NCBI GenBank assembly: GCA_022822905.1
Contig: JAJDYE010000006.1
Location: 142,602-206,601 of the forward strand
DNA: 64,000 nt
Direction: 5' to 3'
Origin: Acidimicrobiia bacterium
Lineage (GTDB): Bacteria; Actinomycetota; Acidimicrobiia; Acidimicrobiales; Bin134
Part shown: piece after piece, positions 8,663 through 16,502 of the stretch
Position numbering within the stretch: position 1 is the stretch's first letter
Layout: every line of letters starts with the position of its first letter
Program-made: the position numbers and the translations under genes
The notes under the pieces: model-generated
Seen by the model: only the letters and a program-made list of their open reading frames with translations
The model's database searches: none
What the model was told of the DNA's origin: nothing

Positions 8663-9178
8663 TTAACGGTCGGTGGCGGCGGGGAAGTCGGCGCCGGCCA
8701 GCCAATTCAGGAAGTCTTGACGGCGGTTCGCGTCCACCAGCTCCACTCGCAGGCCGGTGGTTGGAAGCCAGTGGTAGGTAAAGCCCAGCGGACGCCCGTC
8801 GGAAGCCTCATAGGAGGCCAGGGGCTCATAGCCGGCATCAGCCAGTCGTTGGGCGTCGGCCACCAGGTCGTGGCTCCAGTAGCCCAGATGATGGACTCCA
8901 CCAGCAGTGCAGGGATCCCACACGGTGCCCGGCGTGCCGGTGATGAGCTCGATGTGGGGCGGCCCGGCGATGGAATAGGTGAACTGGAACTCGGCCAGCA
9001 CCACCCCGTTGGGCTGGCGAACCATGAACTCCCGGTTCTGGACGGGGCCCCATTCAAATCCGTGGATGGCGGTCCACTCGGCCATAGCCGCATCGAGATC
9101 GGTGACCACGACGCCGAAGTGGTAGAAGTCGTCGAGGGGCACCAGCCCCGTCAGCGATTGGGAAGTTGAATCAGGCAT
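8663..9178 (-). CDS. VOC (glyoxalase/dioxygenase-like) superfamily protein
   Basis: 171 residues with two beta-alpha-beta-beta-beta repeats. The first begins FYHFGVVVTDLDAAMAEW, the second GVHHLGYWSHDL; the histidines after each opening strand fit the metal site of VOC enzymes such as epimerases, glyoxalases and extradiol dioxygenases. I chose the ATG at 9178, overlapping the SDR stop by eight bases with GGAGGG upstream; an ATG at 9196 is possible. It lies within the catabolic operon between an SDR and a flavoprotein. Reaction unknown. Confidence 0.75.
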   Translation of the reverse strand: MPDSTSQSLTGLVPLDDFYHFGVVVTDLDAAMAEWTAIHGFEWGPVQNREFMVRQPNGVVLAEFQFTYSIAGPPHIELITGTPGTVWDPCTAGGVHHLGYWSHDLVADAQRLADAGYEPLASYEASDGRPLGFTYHWLPTTGLRVELVDANRRQDFLNWLAGADFPAATDR

Positions 9179-9857
9179 TTCCGTGCCACCCTCCATCGGT
9201 GAATAGAACCTCGCCAGTTATGTAGGACGCTTTGTCGCTGAGCAAAAAAGAGATCACCTCGGCGATCTCGGCGGGCTCAGCCACCCGGCCCATCGGCACC
9301 CGAGCATCCAGCCAGGCCGCCTGCTCGGGGTCGCCGAGCCGCTCTGCGGTCATGGGGGTCCGTACCGGCCCCGGCGCCACCGCGTTGACCCGCACTCCCA
9401 GCGGCGCAGCTTCCACTGCGGCCGCCCGGGTAAGCGCCGACACCGCCCCCTTTGACGCCACGTAGTGGGCCTGATCAGGCACCGCGATCTCGGCGTTCAC
9501 CGAAGACACGTTGACGATGGCCCCCGCAGTGCCGGGCTGGTGGCGGCGCAAGAACCCCCGAATGCCCAGCCAGGTGCCGACCAAATTCACTTGCATGTGG
9601 CGTTCAAAGTCATCCAACTGAGTATCGACAATCGAACTGCGGCTGCGGATGCCAGCACAGTTCACCAACCCGGCCAGCGGACCGGCATCGTCCAACACCT
9701 GATCCCAGGCGGCCTCGTCGGTCACGTCGAGGAGTACCACGCCGCTGGCGGCCGTCACATCGGCGGCCACAACATCCCAGTCAGCGTCAGCCAGTGTTTG
9801 ACATGTCGCCGCTCCGATGCCCGAAGCTCCGCCGGTTACCAGCACCCGACCCGGCAT
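9171..9857 (-). CDS. SDR-family oxidoreductase
   Basis: 228-residue short-chain dehydrogenase: MPGRVLVTGGASGIG at the very N-terminus, NCAG, Ser plus YVASK catalytic residues, and a C-terminal FTDGGWHGNA. The frame stays open far upstream, but the ATG at 9857 shares its first base with the LivF stop (TGATG), which fixes a short start. The gene is co-transcribed with the importer and probably acts on the imported compound. Confidence 0.88.
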   Translation of the reverse strand: MPGRVLVTGGASGIGAATCQTLADADWDVVAADVTAASGVVLLDVTDEAAWDQVLDDAGPLAGLVNCAGIRSRSSIVDTQLDDFERHMQVNLVGTWLGIRGFLRRHQPGTAGAIVNVSSVNAEIAVPDQAHYVASKGAVSALTRAAAVEAAPLGVRVNAVAPGPVRTPMTAERLGDPEQAAWLDARVPMGRVAEPAEIAEVISFLLSDKASYITGEVLFTDGGWHGNA

Positions 9858-10567
9858 CAGTGGCCGAGATACGAACGCACCAAGTCGTGGGAGGCCCGCA
9901 ATTCGGCCGACGGCCCGCTGATGTCGTTGTTGCCGGTGCGCAGCACGTAGGTGCGGTCGGAAACCTCCAGCACCCCGGCGTTCTGCTCCACCAGCAGGAA
10001 GGTGGTGCCCCCCTCGTCCCGCAGGTCCACCACCAACTCGAACAGCTGGTCCACCAGGTTGGGGGCCAAGCCGAAAGAAAGCTCGTCGATCATCAGAAGC
10101 TTGGGCCGGGTGATCATGGCCCGGGCCAGAGCCAGCATCTGCTGCTGTCCACCCGACAGCGAGGATGCCTGCTCGCCGATCTTCTCGGCCAGCGCGGGCA
10201 GCAGGTCCAAGAGGCGGTCGCGGTCGCGGCGAATTGCCGCCGCGCCGTCCGAGCGCAGCCCCAGGCCCAACTCCATGTTCTCTTTGACTGACAGGTTCTG
10301 GAAAATGCCCCGGCCTTCGGGCAGGTGGCCGAGCCCTCGCATGGCCCGGCGCTCGATGGCCAGGCTGCCCAAGTTCTCCCCGTCGAGCACCACCGATCCC
10401 GACCAGGTGTCGAGCACTCCAGAGATGGCCCGCAGCAGGGTGGTCTTGCCCGCTCCGTTGGCCCCTAGCACCGACACGATCTCGCCCTCTTCTACCGACA
10501 GCGAGACGCCGTGGAGCACTTCGAGGCGGCCGTAGCCCGAAACCAGGTCGTTGATCTCGAGCAGCAT
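9857..10567 (-). CDS. livF: Branched-chain-type ABC transporter ATPase LivF
   Basis: 236-residue ATPase with Walker A GANGAGKTTLL, signature LSGGQQQMLA, Walker B LLMIDE and the LivF-typical C-terminal VEQN. The ATG at 10567 shares a base with the LivG stop (TGATG). With LivG, LivH, LivM and the binding lipoprotein it forms a complete HAAT-family importer. Many HAAT importers carry aromatic or dicarboxylic acids rather than amino acids, which would suit the surrounding catabolic genes. Confidence 0.93.
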   Translation of the reverse strand: MLLEINDLVSGYGRLEVLHGVSLSVEEGEIVSVLGANGAGKTTLLRAISGVLDTWSGSVVLDGENLGSLAIERRAMRGLGHLPEGRGIFQNLSVKENMELGLGLRSDGAAAIRRDRDRLLDLLPALAEKIGEQASSLSGGQQQMLALARAMITRPKLLMIDELSFGLAPNLVDQLFELVVDLRDEGGTTFLLVEQNAGVLEVSDRTYVLRTGNNDISGPSAELRASHDLVRSYLGH

Positions 10568-11508
10568 CAGGACGACTCCCCCTTCTCGGGACCGTCGTCT
10601 TCGGTCCAAACCTCTTCCAGTGTTCCCTCTTCTTCGACGTGGTCAATGTGATGGTGCTCCGACAGCGGCCCCTCCACCTCGTGAATCTCGCCGCCTTCCT
10701 CAGCCTCGAAACCATGACCCAGGTAGGCCTCGATCACCGCCGGATCGGATGTGACGTGCTCGGGGCTGCCCTCCGAGATGATCTCGCCGAAGTGCAGCAC
10801 GCTGATCTTGGGGCAAAGGCTGGTCACCAGTTGCAGGTCGTGCTCGATGATGATCACGCACAGGTTGCGCTCCGCTTGGATCTCCCGCAAACCCCGCAGC
10901 AACACCGTCACGTCGTCAGCCCCCAGCCCGGCGGCGGGCTCATCAAGCAGCACCACGGTGGGATCGGACACCAGGGCCCGGGCCACCTCCACCAGCTTCT
11001 GCGAACCCAACGACAGTGCTCCGGCCTCTTCGTGGGCGTCATCGGCCAAGCCGAACCGGTCGAGCATGTCCATGCAGATCTGCCGGGCATTGGTTTCTTC
11101 TCTGCGTTGTTGGGGCAACAACAGAAGCTCGGCCAGATGTCCCCAGCGGAACAGGTGGTGACGGCCCAACAGAGTGTTCTCCATCACAGTGGCGTCGAGA
11201 ATCAGACGAGGCGCCTGGAAAGTACGCCCGATACCGGCCTTCACCCGCTGGGTGCGGGACATACGCAGGAGATCCTTGCCATGTAGGCGAACTTCGCCCT
11301 GGCTGCTGCGGACATAGCCAGAGATCACATTGAACACAGTGGTCTTGCCCGCACCATTGGGCCCAATGAGCCCGTTGAAGCCCGGCGCGAAGGTCAAATC
11401 GACTCCCTGGAGCACATGGTTCCCGCCGAATGACACATGCATGTTGTCGATGCCCAGGGAAGCAGTAGATTCCACTACCTGTGCAGCACCAGACGTAATT
11501 CCAGCCAT
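10567..11508 (-). CDS. livG: Branched-chain-type ABC transporter ATPase LivG, acidic tail
   Basis: 313 residues: Walker A GPNGAGKTTVF, a LivG-type insert, ABC signature LSLGSQKLVEVARAL, Walker B VVLLDEP. The signature reads LSLGS rather than LSGGQ. After the LivG-typical VIEAYLGHG there is an unusual tail of about 55 residues rich in Glu, Asp and His (EHHHIDHVEEEG), longer than normal for the family. The ATG at 11508 overlaps the LivM stop by one base (TAATG), so an in-frame ATG at 11556 was not used. Confidence 0.92.
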   Translation of the reverse strand: MAGITSGAAQVVESTASLGIDNMHVSFGGNHVLQGVDLTFAPGFNGLIGPNGAGKTTVFNVISGYVRSSQGEVRLHGKDLLRMSRTQRVKAGIGRTFQAPRLILDATVMENTLLGRHHLFRWGHLAELLLLPQQRREETNARQICMDMLDRFGLADDAHEEAGALSLGSQKLVEVARALVSDPTVVLLDEPAAGLGADDVTVLLRGLREIQAERNLCVIIIEHDLQLVTSLCPKISVLHFGEIISEGSPEHVTSDPAVIEAYLGHGFEAEEGGEIHEVEGPLSEHHHIDHVEEEGTLEEVWTEDDGPEKGESS

Positions 11509-12638
11509 TATTGTCCCGCCAACATTTGCGCCCTGCGTTGCAACCGCTCTATCCATTTCTGTTTTTCTAACCAGTCCTGGACTTGTCTTCCTCTCCTGCT
11601 ATCTCTGATTCTCTTCGGAATGGCTGCTATGCCATGCGGAAGAATGAGTACCGCCATGAGTAGCGTGAGGCCGAAGAACAAGAACAACAGCTTCTGGGTG
11701 TCTTGAAACCTCTGGCGGAAGTATATGAAGAAGATAGCTCCGATCAGTGGGCCCCATTTGTGACTAAGTCCACCCACGATCAACACCACCAGTAAGAACA
11801 CCAATAGCCGTGTCTTGAAGGCGGATGGATTGGCAAAAGAACTGTTCTGTGCCCACATAGCCCCGCCAAAGGCAGCAGCGAAGGCAGAAATTCCAAACGC
11901 TAGCAATTTATAGTAAGTGGATGGAATGCCTAGCGGGCCGGTAGCTATGTCGATATCTCGTACAGCTTTTAGTGTACGGCCAAGTCTTCGATTCGTAAGC
12001 ACGACGTATGCAACCATTGTGATAAACAATGCCCCCAACGAAAGCATGTAAACGCTTTGGATGCGGTCGAGACCCGGCACTCGGAACTGCGGCACTTGCT
12101 TTCCGGTGCCACCGTTGGTCTTGAGGCCGCTCCACACCTTTTCATCGAGGCGGATGATGGTGACGATCAATTCGCCAAGAGCCAAGGTGGCGATGGCCAA
12201 AAAGAACCCCTTGAGCCGCGCCGCAGGGAAGCCCACGATAAAGCCAATGATGGCTGCGGCGACACATACAACTGGCAATGCCAGAAAAAACGGCCAATCA
12301 TATCCGGCCAGAGCTTCCCTGGCACCGCTAGGTGCCGACAGCACGGCGGTGCCATAGGCCCCCAATGCAAACAGGCCCGCAACCGCTAGGCCCAGGGTGC
12401 CCGAAAAGCCCACCAGTAGGTTGAACCCCACGGCTGCAACCGTGAATGCATAAACGAAAGCAAGGTTGCCCAACCCAAAGTTGTTGCTGCTGTCAAAGAT
12501 ATCGGTCCAGCCCAAGATCGGCATCCAGGGCAAGAAAGCCAAGAAGAGGAACACCGCGAGGGTGGTGACCCATTCGGGCACAGCCTTCCTGAGAGAACTC
12601 TTGGGGGCATAGAGTGAAGGCAGAGTCTGATCAGACAT
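11508..12638 (-). CDS. livM: Branched-chain-type ABC transporter permease LivM
   Basis: 376-residue membrane protein with eight to ten hydrophobic segments and the LivM signature (FNLLVGFSGTLGLAVAGLFA and, later, IGIPSTYYKLLAFG-like loop for ATPase contact). The C-terminus is basic (RRGRQVQDWLEKQKW). Three bases separate it from livH. It forms the channel with LivH. Codon use in parts of this gene and livH is more A+T-rich than in the neighbours, for example around 11,900-12,050 and 13,200-13,400. Confidence 0.92.
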   Translation of the reverse strand: MSDQTLPSLYAPKSSLRKAVPEWVTTLAVFLFLAFLPWMPILGWTDIFDSSNNFGLGNLAFVYAFTVAAVGFNLLVGFSGTLGLAVAGLFALGAYGTAVLSAPSGAREALAGYDWPFFLALPVVCVAAAIIGFIVGFPAARLKGFFLAIATLALGELIVTIIRLDEKVWSGLKTNGGTGKQVPQFRVPGLDRIQSVYMLSLGALFITMVAYVVLTNRRLGRTLKAVRDIDIATGPLGIPSTYYKLLAFGISAFAAAFGGAMWAQNSSFANPSAFKTRLLVFLLVVLIVGGLSHKWGPLIGAIFFIYFRQRFQDTQKLLFLFFGLTLLMAVLILPHGIAAIPKRIRDSRRGRQVQDWLEKQKWIERLQRRAQMLAGQ

Positions 12639-12641
12639 CAG

Positions 12642-13739
12642 CTACACCTCTCGTGTTTGGGCGGTACGGCTGAATCCCCCTGGAGCCACCAAGAGAACCA
12701 CTACCACAACCAACAGAGCGATGGTGGGCTGCAAACTGGTGGAGATCTGTCCGCCAGCCAGAGCCTCGCCCACTCCGATGAGCAGCCCTCCGGCGAAAGT
12801 GCCGCCCAGTGAGGTGAACCCGCCAAGCACTGCGGCAATGAACCCCTTGAGAATCAGGCCCTCCGCGCTGCCTAGCTCCAGCACCGTGGAACTGGTGTTG
12901 AGGATCATGGCCGCTCCGGCGACAAAGGTCCCGATTGCCCAGGCAGTAAGGGATACCCGTCTGGCATTGATGCCCAAGAGTCGGGCAGTAGACCCGTCTT
13001 CGGCGATTGCCCTCATTCGCACGCCCCACTTGGACCAGAAGAACAGGGCCATCCCAATGGCAATGGCAATGCCCACTGCGATAGTGATCACCTGATCCCA
13101 GCCGATCCGGGTGCTGCCCAAATCGAAGGTCTCTCCCGACCAAGGGGCGTCGAATCGCTTAGGTGTAGACCCCCAGGCATTTTCGATGACTGAGCCGAGG
13201 ATGAAATTAAGGGCGATAGTTGCCAACAGCAAGGGGAAGTGATCAACATCGCGGAGAACTATCACCAACTTATAAACCAAAAGATAGTTCAATATTGCCG
13301 CGATTATTGCCAACGGAATAGACACTATTAGGTAAAAGCCACCAGATGTGACTGGGAACCAGTCAAGAAACGTAGGCAATCCTTCATCATTGAGAAAGGG
13401 AATACTGGTAATCAAAATAACTAGTCCCCAGACAACTGCAAAAGGCCGTGGAGACAGGCCAGTCAATGGCCCAATAACCAAGTAATGGGTAACGGCCCCG
13501 AACACCGCGGCAAAGCCCAGCGCCAGGACAATGGCCAGCCAGAACGGCCACCCGACTCCACCCAGCGCGGGATCGCCGGACAAGAACCAGGCCATGAACG
13601 CGGCCACCAGCCCCATCTCGGCCATGGCGAAGTTGGGGACATCGGTGGACTTCATGATGACCACGATGGCCAAGCCGATGAGGGCGTAGCTCGACCCGGA
13701 CTCCAGTCCGGCCACAATCTGCTGGAGGAGTTGGTCCAC
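12642..13739 (-). CDS. livH: Branched-chain-type ABC transporter permease LivH
   Basis: 365-residue permease beginning MDQLLQQIVAGLESGSSYAL, the usual LivH N-terminus, followed by about eight hydrophobic segments. I chose the GTG at 13739 because AGGAG lies eight bases upstream and the family N-terminus matches. The longer GTG at 13778 falls inside the loop of a strong hairpin. The gene partners LivM. Confidence 0.9.
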   Translation of the reverse strand: MDQLLQQIVAGLESGSSYALIGLAIVVIMKSTDVPNFAMAEMGLVAAFMAWFLSGDPALGGVGWPFWLAIVLALGFAAVFGAVTHYLVIGPLTGLSPRPFAVVWGLVILITSIPFLNDEGLPTFLDWFPVTSGGFYLIVSIPLAIIAAILNYLLVYKLVIVLRDVDHFPLLLATIALNFILGSVIENAWGSTPKRFDAPWSGETFDLGSTRIGWDQVITIAVGIAIAIGMALFFWSKWGVRMRAIAEDGSTARLLGINARRVSLTAWAIGTFVAGAAMILNTSSTVLELGSAEGLILKGFIAAVLGGFTSLGGTFAGGLLIGVGEALAGGQISTSLQPTIALLVVVVVLLVAPGGFSRTAQTREV

Positions 13740-13762
13740 CCGCTGTGCTCCTAGGATCAGAT

Positions 13763-13794
13763 GGTCCGGGACCGGCACTCAGCGGTCCCGGACC
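13763..13794 (-). terminator. Intercistronic hairpin between binding-protein gene and livH
   Basis: A perfect 11-base inverted repeat (GGTCCGGGACC at 13763-13773 and its complement at 13784-13794) with a 10-base loop lies 10 bases past the binding-protein stop. No T-tract follows. Hairpins here commonly give partial termination or protect the 3' end, making binding protein in excess over permeases. Confidence 0.65.
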
Positions 13795-13804
13795 AGCTAG
13801 TGAA

Positions 13805-15208
13805 TTAGCTCGCGGGCGGGAGGAACTCCCGAACCTGAGTCCACGACATGGTCTCAGCATCGTACTCTGCGATTCCCGCACCCGAAGCACAGCCGTGGCC
13901 ACCAGGAAGCGGCCCACAGGCCAGCACTGGCATCGCCGGAATCAGGATGGGGTCATCCGCCATTGCTTCGGCTGTGGCGTGGAAGTTCTCGTAGGAGTAG
14001 TCGCCGTCCAGCCGATCCCACAGCTCGAAGAAGGCCCGAGTGATGGAATAGGTCTGAAGGCTGAAGTTGGGGGCCAAGCTCCCTGCGCCGGGACCGTCGT
14101 AGGCCTCCCACATCTCACGCCAGTGCTGCACGAACTCCATGTCGGAATCGGGCAGGGCTCCCTGAAGGCCGCCCAAGTAGCCATCGGCCGCCTCGGGGAC
14201 GGCGAGCCCAACCGTGGTCTGGCCTCCGGCTCCAGCCGAACCCTGGTCAGAGCACACCAGCGGATCGAAGCCCGCCTCGTGGAATTGGTCGAGCACCAAG
14301 CCGTTCTGGGTGCCGTCGAGCGCGGTGAGCACCGCATCGGCACCCGAGTCGATAACCGAGAGCACTGCCGGGGCAACCGCGTCGGAGAGCACCTCGACTT
14401 CTTCCTTGGCCACGATCTCCATACCGTGAACCGGGGCCTGCATGTCAATGGCGTTGAACGCCTCCTCGCCCAGTTCGTTGTCCTGGCCGATGGCGGCCAC
14501 CCTGGTGGCACCCTGCTCGGCGAAGTAGTCGATGCAGATTCGGCCCTGCTCAGTACGGGTCGGGTTGGTCAGGTACACCTCTTGGATGTCCTGATCGGCG
14601 GGTGAGACCGGACCCCATAGCGGGGTGCCGGCAGCCTCGATGTCGGGATAGGTGGAGGGGATGGCCTGCGAACCCGCAGTGCCCACAAAACCCCACACGT
14701 CGTCTTGCTCGATCATCTTGCGGACGTTGGTGACCATCTGCTCGATCTCGAAGCGGTCGTCTTCCCAAACGAGCTCAAAGGTGCATCCGTCGATGCCGCC
14801 ATTGGCGTTGACCTCGTCGACGGCAATGATGATGCCGGCAATCAGACCCTCGCCGGCAACGGCGGCCCGGCCGGTGAACGGCTGGGAGCTGCCGATGGTT
14901 ATGACGCCGTTCTCCTTGTCCACGCCCCGTACGTCGCCGTCGGTGTTGGCGCCACAGGTGTCAACCATCTCTTCTTCAGCCATGTCCCCTTCGGCCATGT
15001 CGTCTTCCTCGGCCATGTCCTCTTCGGCCATGTCGTCTTCTTCAGCCATGTCCTCTTCGGCCATGTCGTCTTCCTCGGCCGGAGCAGCGGGCGCTTCGGT
15101 GGCTGCCGGAGCTGGCGCAGCGCCGCCGTCGTCATCGTCGTTGCCACATGCGGCTGCTACCAGAGCCACTGCGAACAGCAGCGCCAGAACTTTCAAGAGC
15201 TTGGACAT
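13805..15208 (-). CDS. Substrate-binding lipoprotein of the LivFGHM importer
   Basis: 467 residues. The signal peptide ends in a lipobox (VAAAC) about 20 residues from the start at 15208, so Cys is lipidated and the protein is anchored outside the membrane. Next comes an Ala/Pro linker, then an unusual run of DDMAEEDMAEE repeats encoded by 33-bp tandem units. The periplasmic-binding-protein type I domain starts near GVITIGSSQPFTGRAAVAGEG. The ATG has GGAGGGGA upstream; an in-frame start at 15253 would spoil the signal peptide. It supplies substrate to LivHM. Specificity not readable. Confidence 0.9.
   Translation of the reverse strand: MSKLLKVLALLFAVALVAAACGNDDDDGGAAPAPAATEAPAAPAEEDDMAEEDMAEEDDMAEEDMAEEDDMAEGDMAEEEMVDTCGANTDGDVRGVDKENGVITIGSSQPFTGRAAVAGEGLIAGIIIAVDEVNANGGIDGCTFELVWEDDRFEIEQMVTNVRKMIEQDDVWGFVGTAGSQAIPSTYPDIEAAGTPLWGPVSPADQDIQEVYLTNPTRTEQGRICIDYFAEQGATRVAAIGQDNELGEEAFNAIDMQAPVHGMEIVAKEEVEVLSDAVAPAVLSVIDSGADAVLTALDGTQNGLVLDQFHEAGFDPLVCSDQGSAGAGGQTTVGLAVPEAADGYLGGLQGALPDSDMEFVQHWREMWEAYDGPGAGSLAPNFSLQTYSITRAFFELWDRLDGDYSYENFHATAEAMADDPILIPAMPVLACGPLPGGHGCASGAGIAEYDAETMSWTQVREFLPPAS
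14993..15081. repeat. 33-bp tandem repeats coding an acidic DDMAEEDMAEE linker
   Basis: Nearly three copies of a 33-base unit lie within the lipoprotein gene, each coding (D)DMAEEDMAEE. Copies begin at about 14993, 15026 and 15059 and differ by a few silent changes. Length is likely variable between strains. The linker would hold the binding domain away from the membrane and is strongly negative. Confidence 0.85.
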
Positions 15209-15228
15209 GGATTCCCCTCCACTTGGTT

Positions 15229-15253
15229 GGACGTGCACTGATCGGACGTACAC
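15229..15253. promoter_or_regulatory. Direct repeat in livJ/P450 divergent region
   Basis: GGACGTGCAC (15229-15238) and GGACGTACAC (15244-15253) are 15 bases apart in the intergenic region between the divergent lipoprotein and P450 genes. They could bind a regulator of both units. There is no clear sigma70 promoter around them. Confidence 0.3.
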
Positions 15254-15290
15254 AAGTTCGGAACTCTAACAGAGAATTTTCTGCGACAAA

Positions 15291-16502
15291 ATGCCGGAGA
15301 TGGCAGAAATCACCATGACCACGTTCGCCGAAGCCCGCGAGTGCTATCGGAACAAGAACCTTCGCCAAGCGTTGTACGACGCGGGCGAGGTGATCATGAG
15401 CGATGTGGTGGTGAACCTCCACGGCGATGAGCACCGGGATCGCCGTCGACTGGAGAACCGCCTCTTCCGCCGGGACACGTTCATGCTGTACGAACAGGAT
15501 TTGTTCCCGCCCATCATCGAGTCGACGCTGGCGCCCCACTTGGCCGAGGGCAAGGCCGAGCTGGTGAAGCTGGGCCACCAGCTCATGATGAACCTGGCCG
15601 CCTTCACCGCCGGGGTGGACCGGCCCCAGGGAACGCCGGAGGAGACTTTCCGGCTCTACGACTATCTGACCAAGTTCATCGAGGGGGCCACTCTGGCCCA
15701 CTACACCGGTGACAAGGAGGCCAAGGTGGTCGAGATCGAGGCTGCTCTGGAGGCGTTCGACGCAGAGTTCCTCACCCCGGGCATGGACCGGCGCCAGGCG
15801 CTGCTGGATCAACTCGAAGCTGGAGAGATCGATGCCGACGAGCTGCCCAAGGACGTGCTGATGGTGCTGATGCACAACCAGGACCGCCTCGAGCTAAGCC
15901 ATGAAACCATCCGGCGGGAGATCGCCTTCTACATGCTGGCCGGGGCGCACACTTCGGCCACCGCCTTCAACCGGGTAGTACACAACATATTCGGCTGGCT
16001 GGCCGATCACCCTGAAGACGAGAACCGGGTGCGCGACGACCGTTTGTTCATGCAGCGCTGCACCCACGAGACCATCCGCCTCCAGCCCTCCAGCCATACC
16101 GGCATGCGCTGGGCCCTGGCCGACATAGACCTGTCGAGTGGCGTCCACATCGCCAAAGGCGACCGGGTCACGCTCGATCTCCTATCAGTGAACCGGGATA
16201 CCTCGGTGTTCGGCGACGATGCCGCCGATTTCAATCCCGACCGCACCCTGCCCGAGGGAATTGCCCCGTGGGGACTGAGCTTTGGTCAGGGCATGCACGC
16301 CTGCATCGGCCAAGACTTGGCCGCCGGAGTCACGTTCATGGACGGCGACGACGTCGACGCCCATCTGTTCGGCCTAGTGCCGGCAGCGGTGCAGACCCTG
16401 TTCGACCACGGCTGCCGCCCCGATCCCGACGACCCGCCCGAGATGGACGCCTCCACCACCCGCCCCTACTTCGGCCGCTACCCGGTGGTGTTTGCGGCTT
16501 AG
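15291..16502 (+). CDS. Cytochrome P450 (paralogue of the 1.7-kb P450)
   Basis: 403-residue P450: I-helix MLAGAHTSATAF, ExxR in HETIRL, haem loop FGQGMHACIG with Cys338. It shares conserved blocks over its length with the P450 at 1677-2870, including N-terminal AEIT, DDEH/GDEH region and the C-terminal YPVVF. The paralogue begins at the residue matching the second ATG here (15300), so 15300 is an alternative start. No ferredoxin gene is adjacent; the one at 3743 could serve both. Its last four bases overlap the convergent amidohydrolase gene. Confidence 0.92.
   Translation: MPEMAEITMTTFAEARECYRNKNLRQALYDAGEVIMSDVVVNLHGDEHRDRRRLENRLFRRDTFMLYEQDLFPPIIESTLAPHLAEGKAELVKLGHQLMMNLAAFTAGVDRPQGTPEETFRLYDYLTKFIEGATLAHYTGDKEAKVVEIEAALEAFDAEFLTPGMDRRQALLDQLEAGEIDADELPKDVLMVLMHNQDRLELSHETIRREIAFYMLAGAHTSATAFNRVVHNIFGWLADHPEDENRVRDDRLFMQRCTHETIRLQPSSHTGMRWALADIDLSSGVHIAKGDRVTLDLLSVNRDTSVFGDDAADFNPDRTLPEGIAPWGLSFGQGMHACIGQDLAAGVTFMDGDDVDAHLFGLVPAAVQTLFDHGCRPDPDDPPEMDASTTRPYFGRYPVVFAA

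Noticed and set aside
9171..10715. SDR fused to a long N-terminal extension
   Set aside because: The extra 286 codons are an off-frame reading of livF. The ATG at 9857 overlaps the livF stop and begins with the usual SDR N-terminus.
14993..15081. CRISPR array
   Set aside because: Repeat units are adjacent with no spacers and are in frame within a lipoprotein gene.
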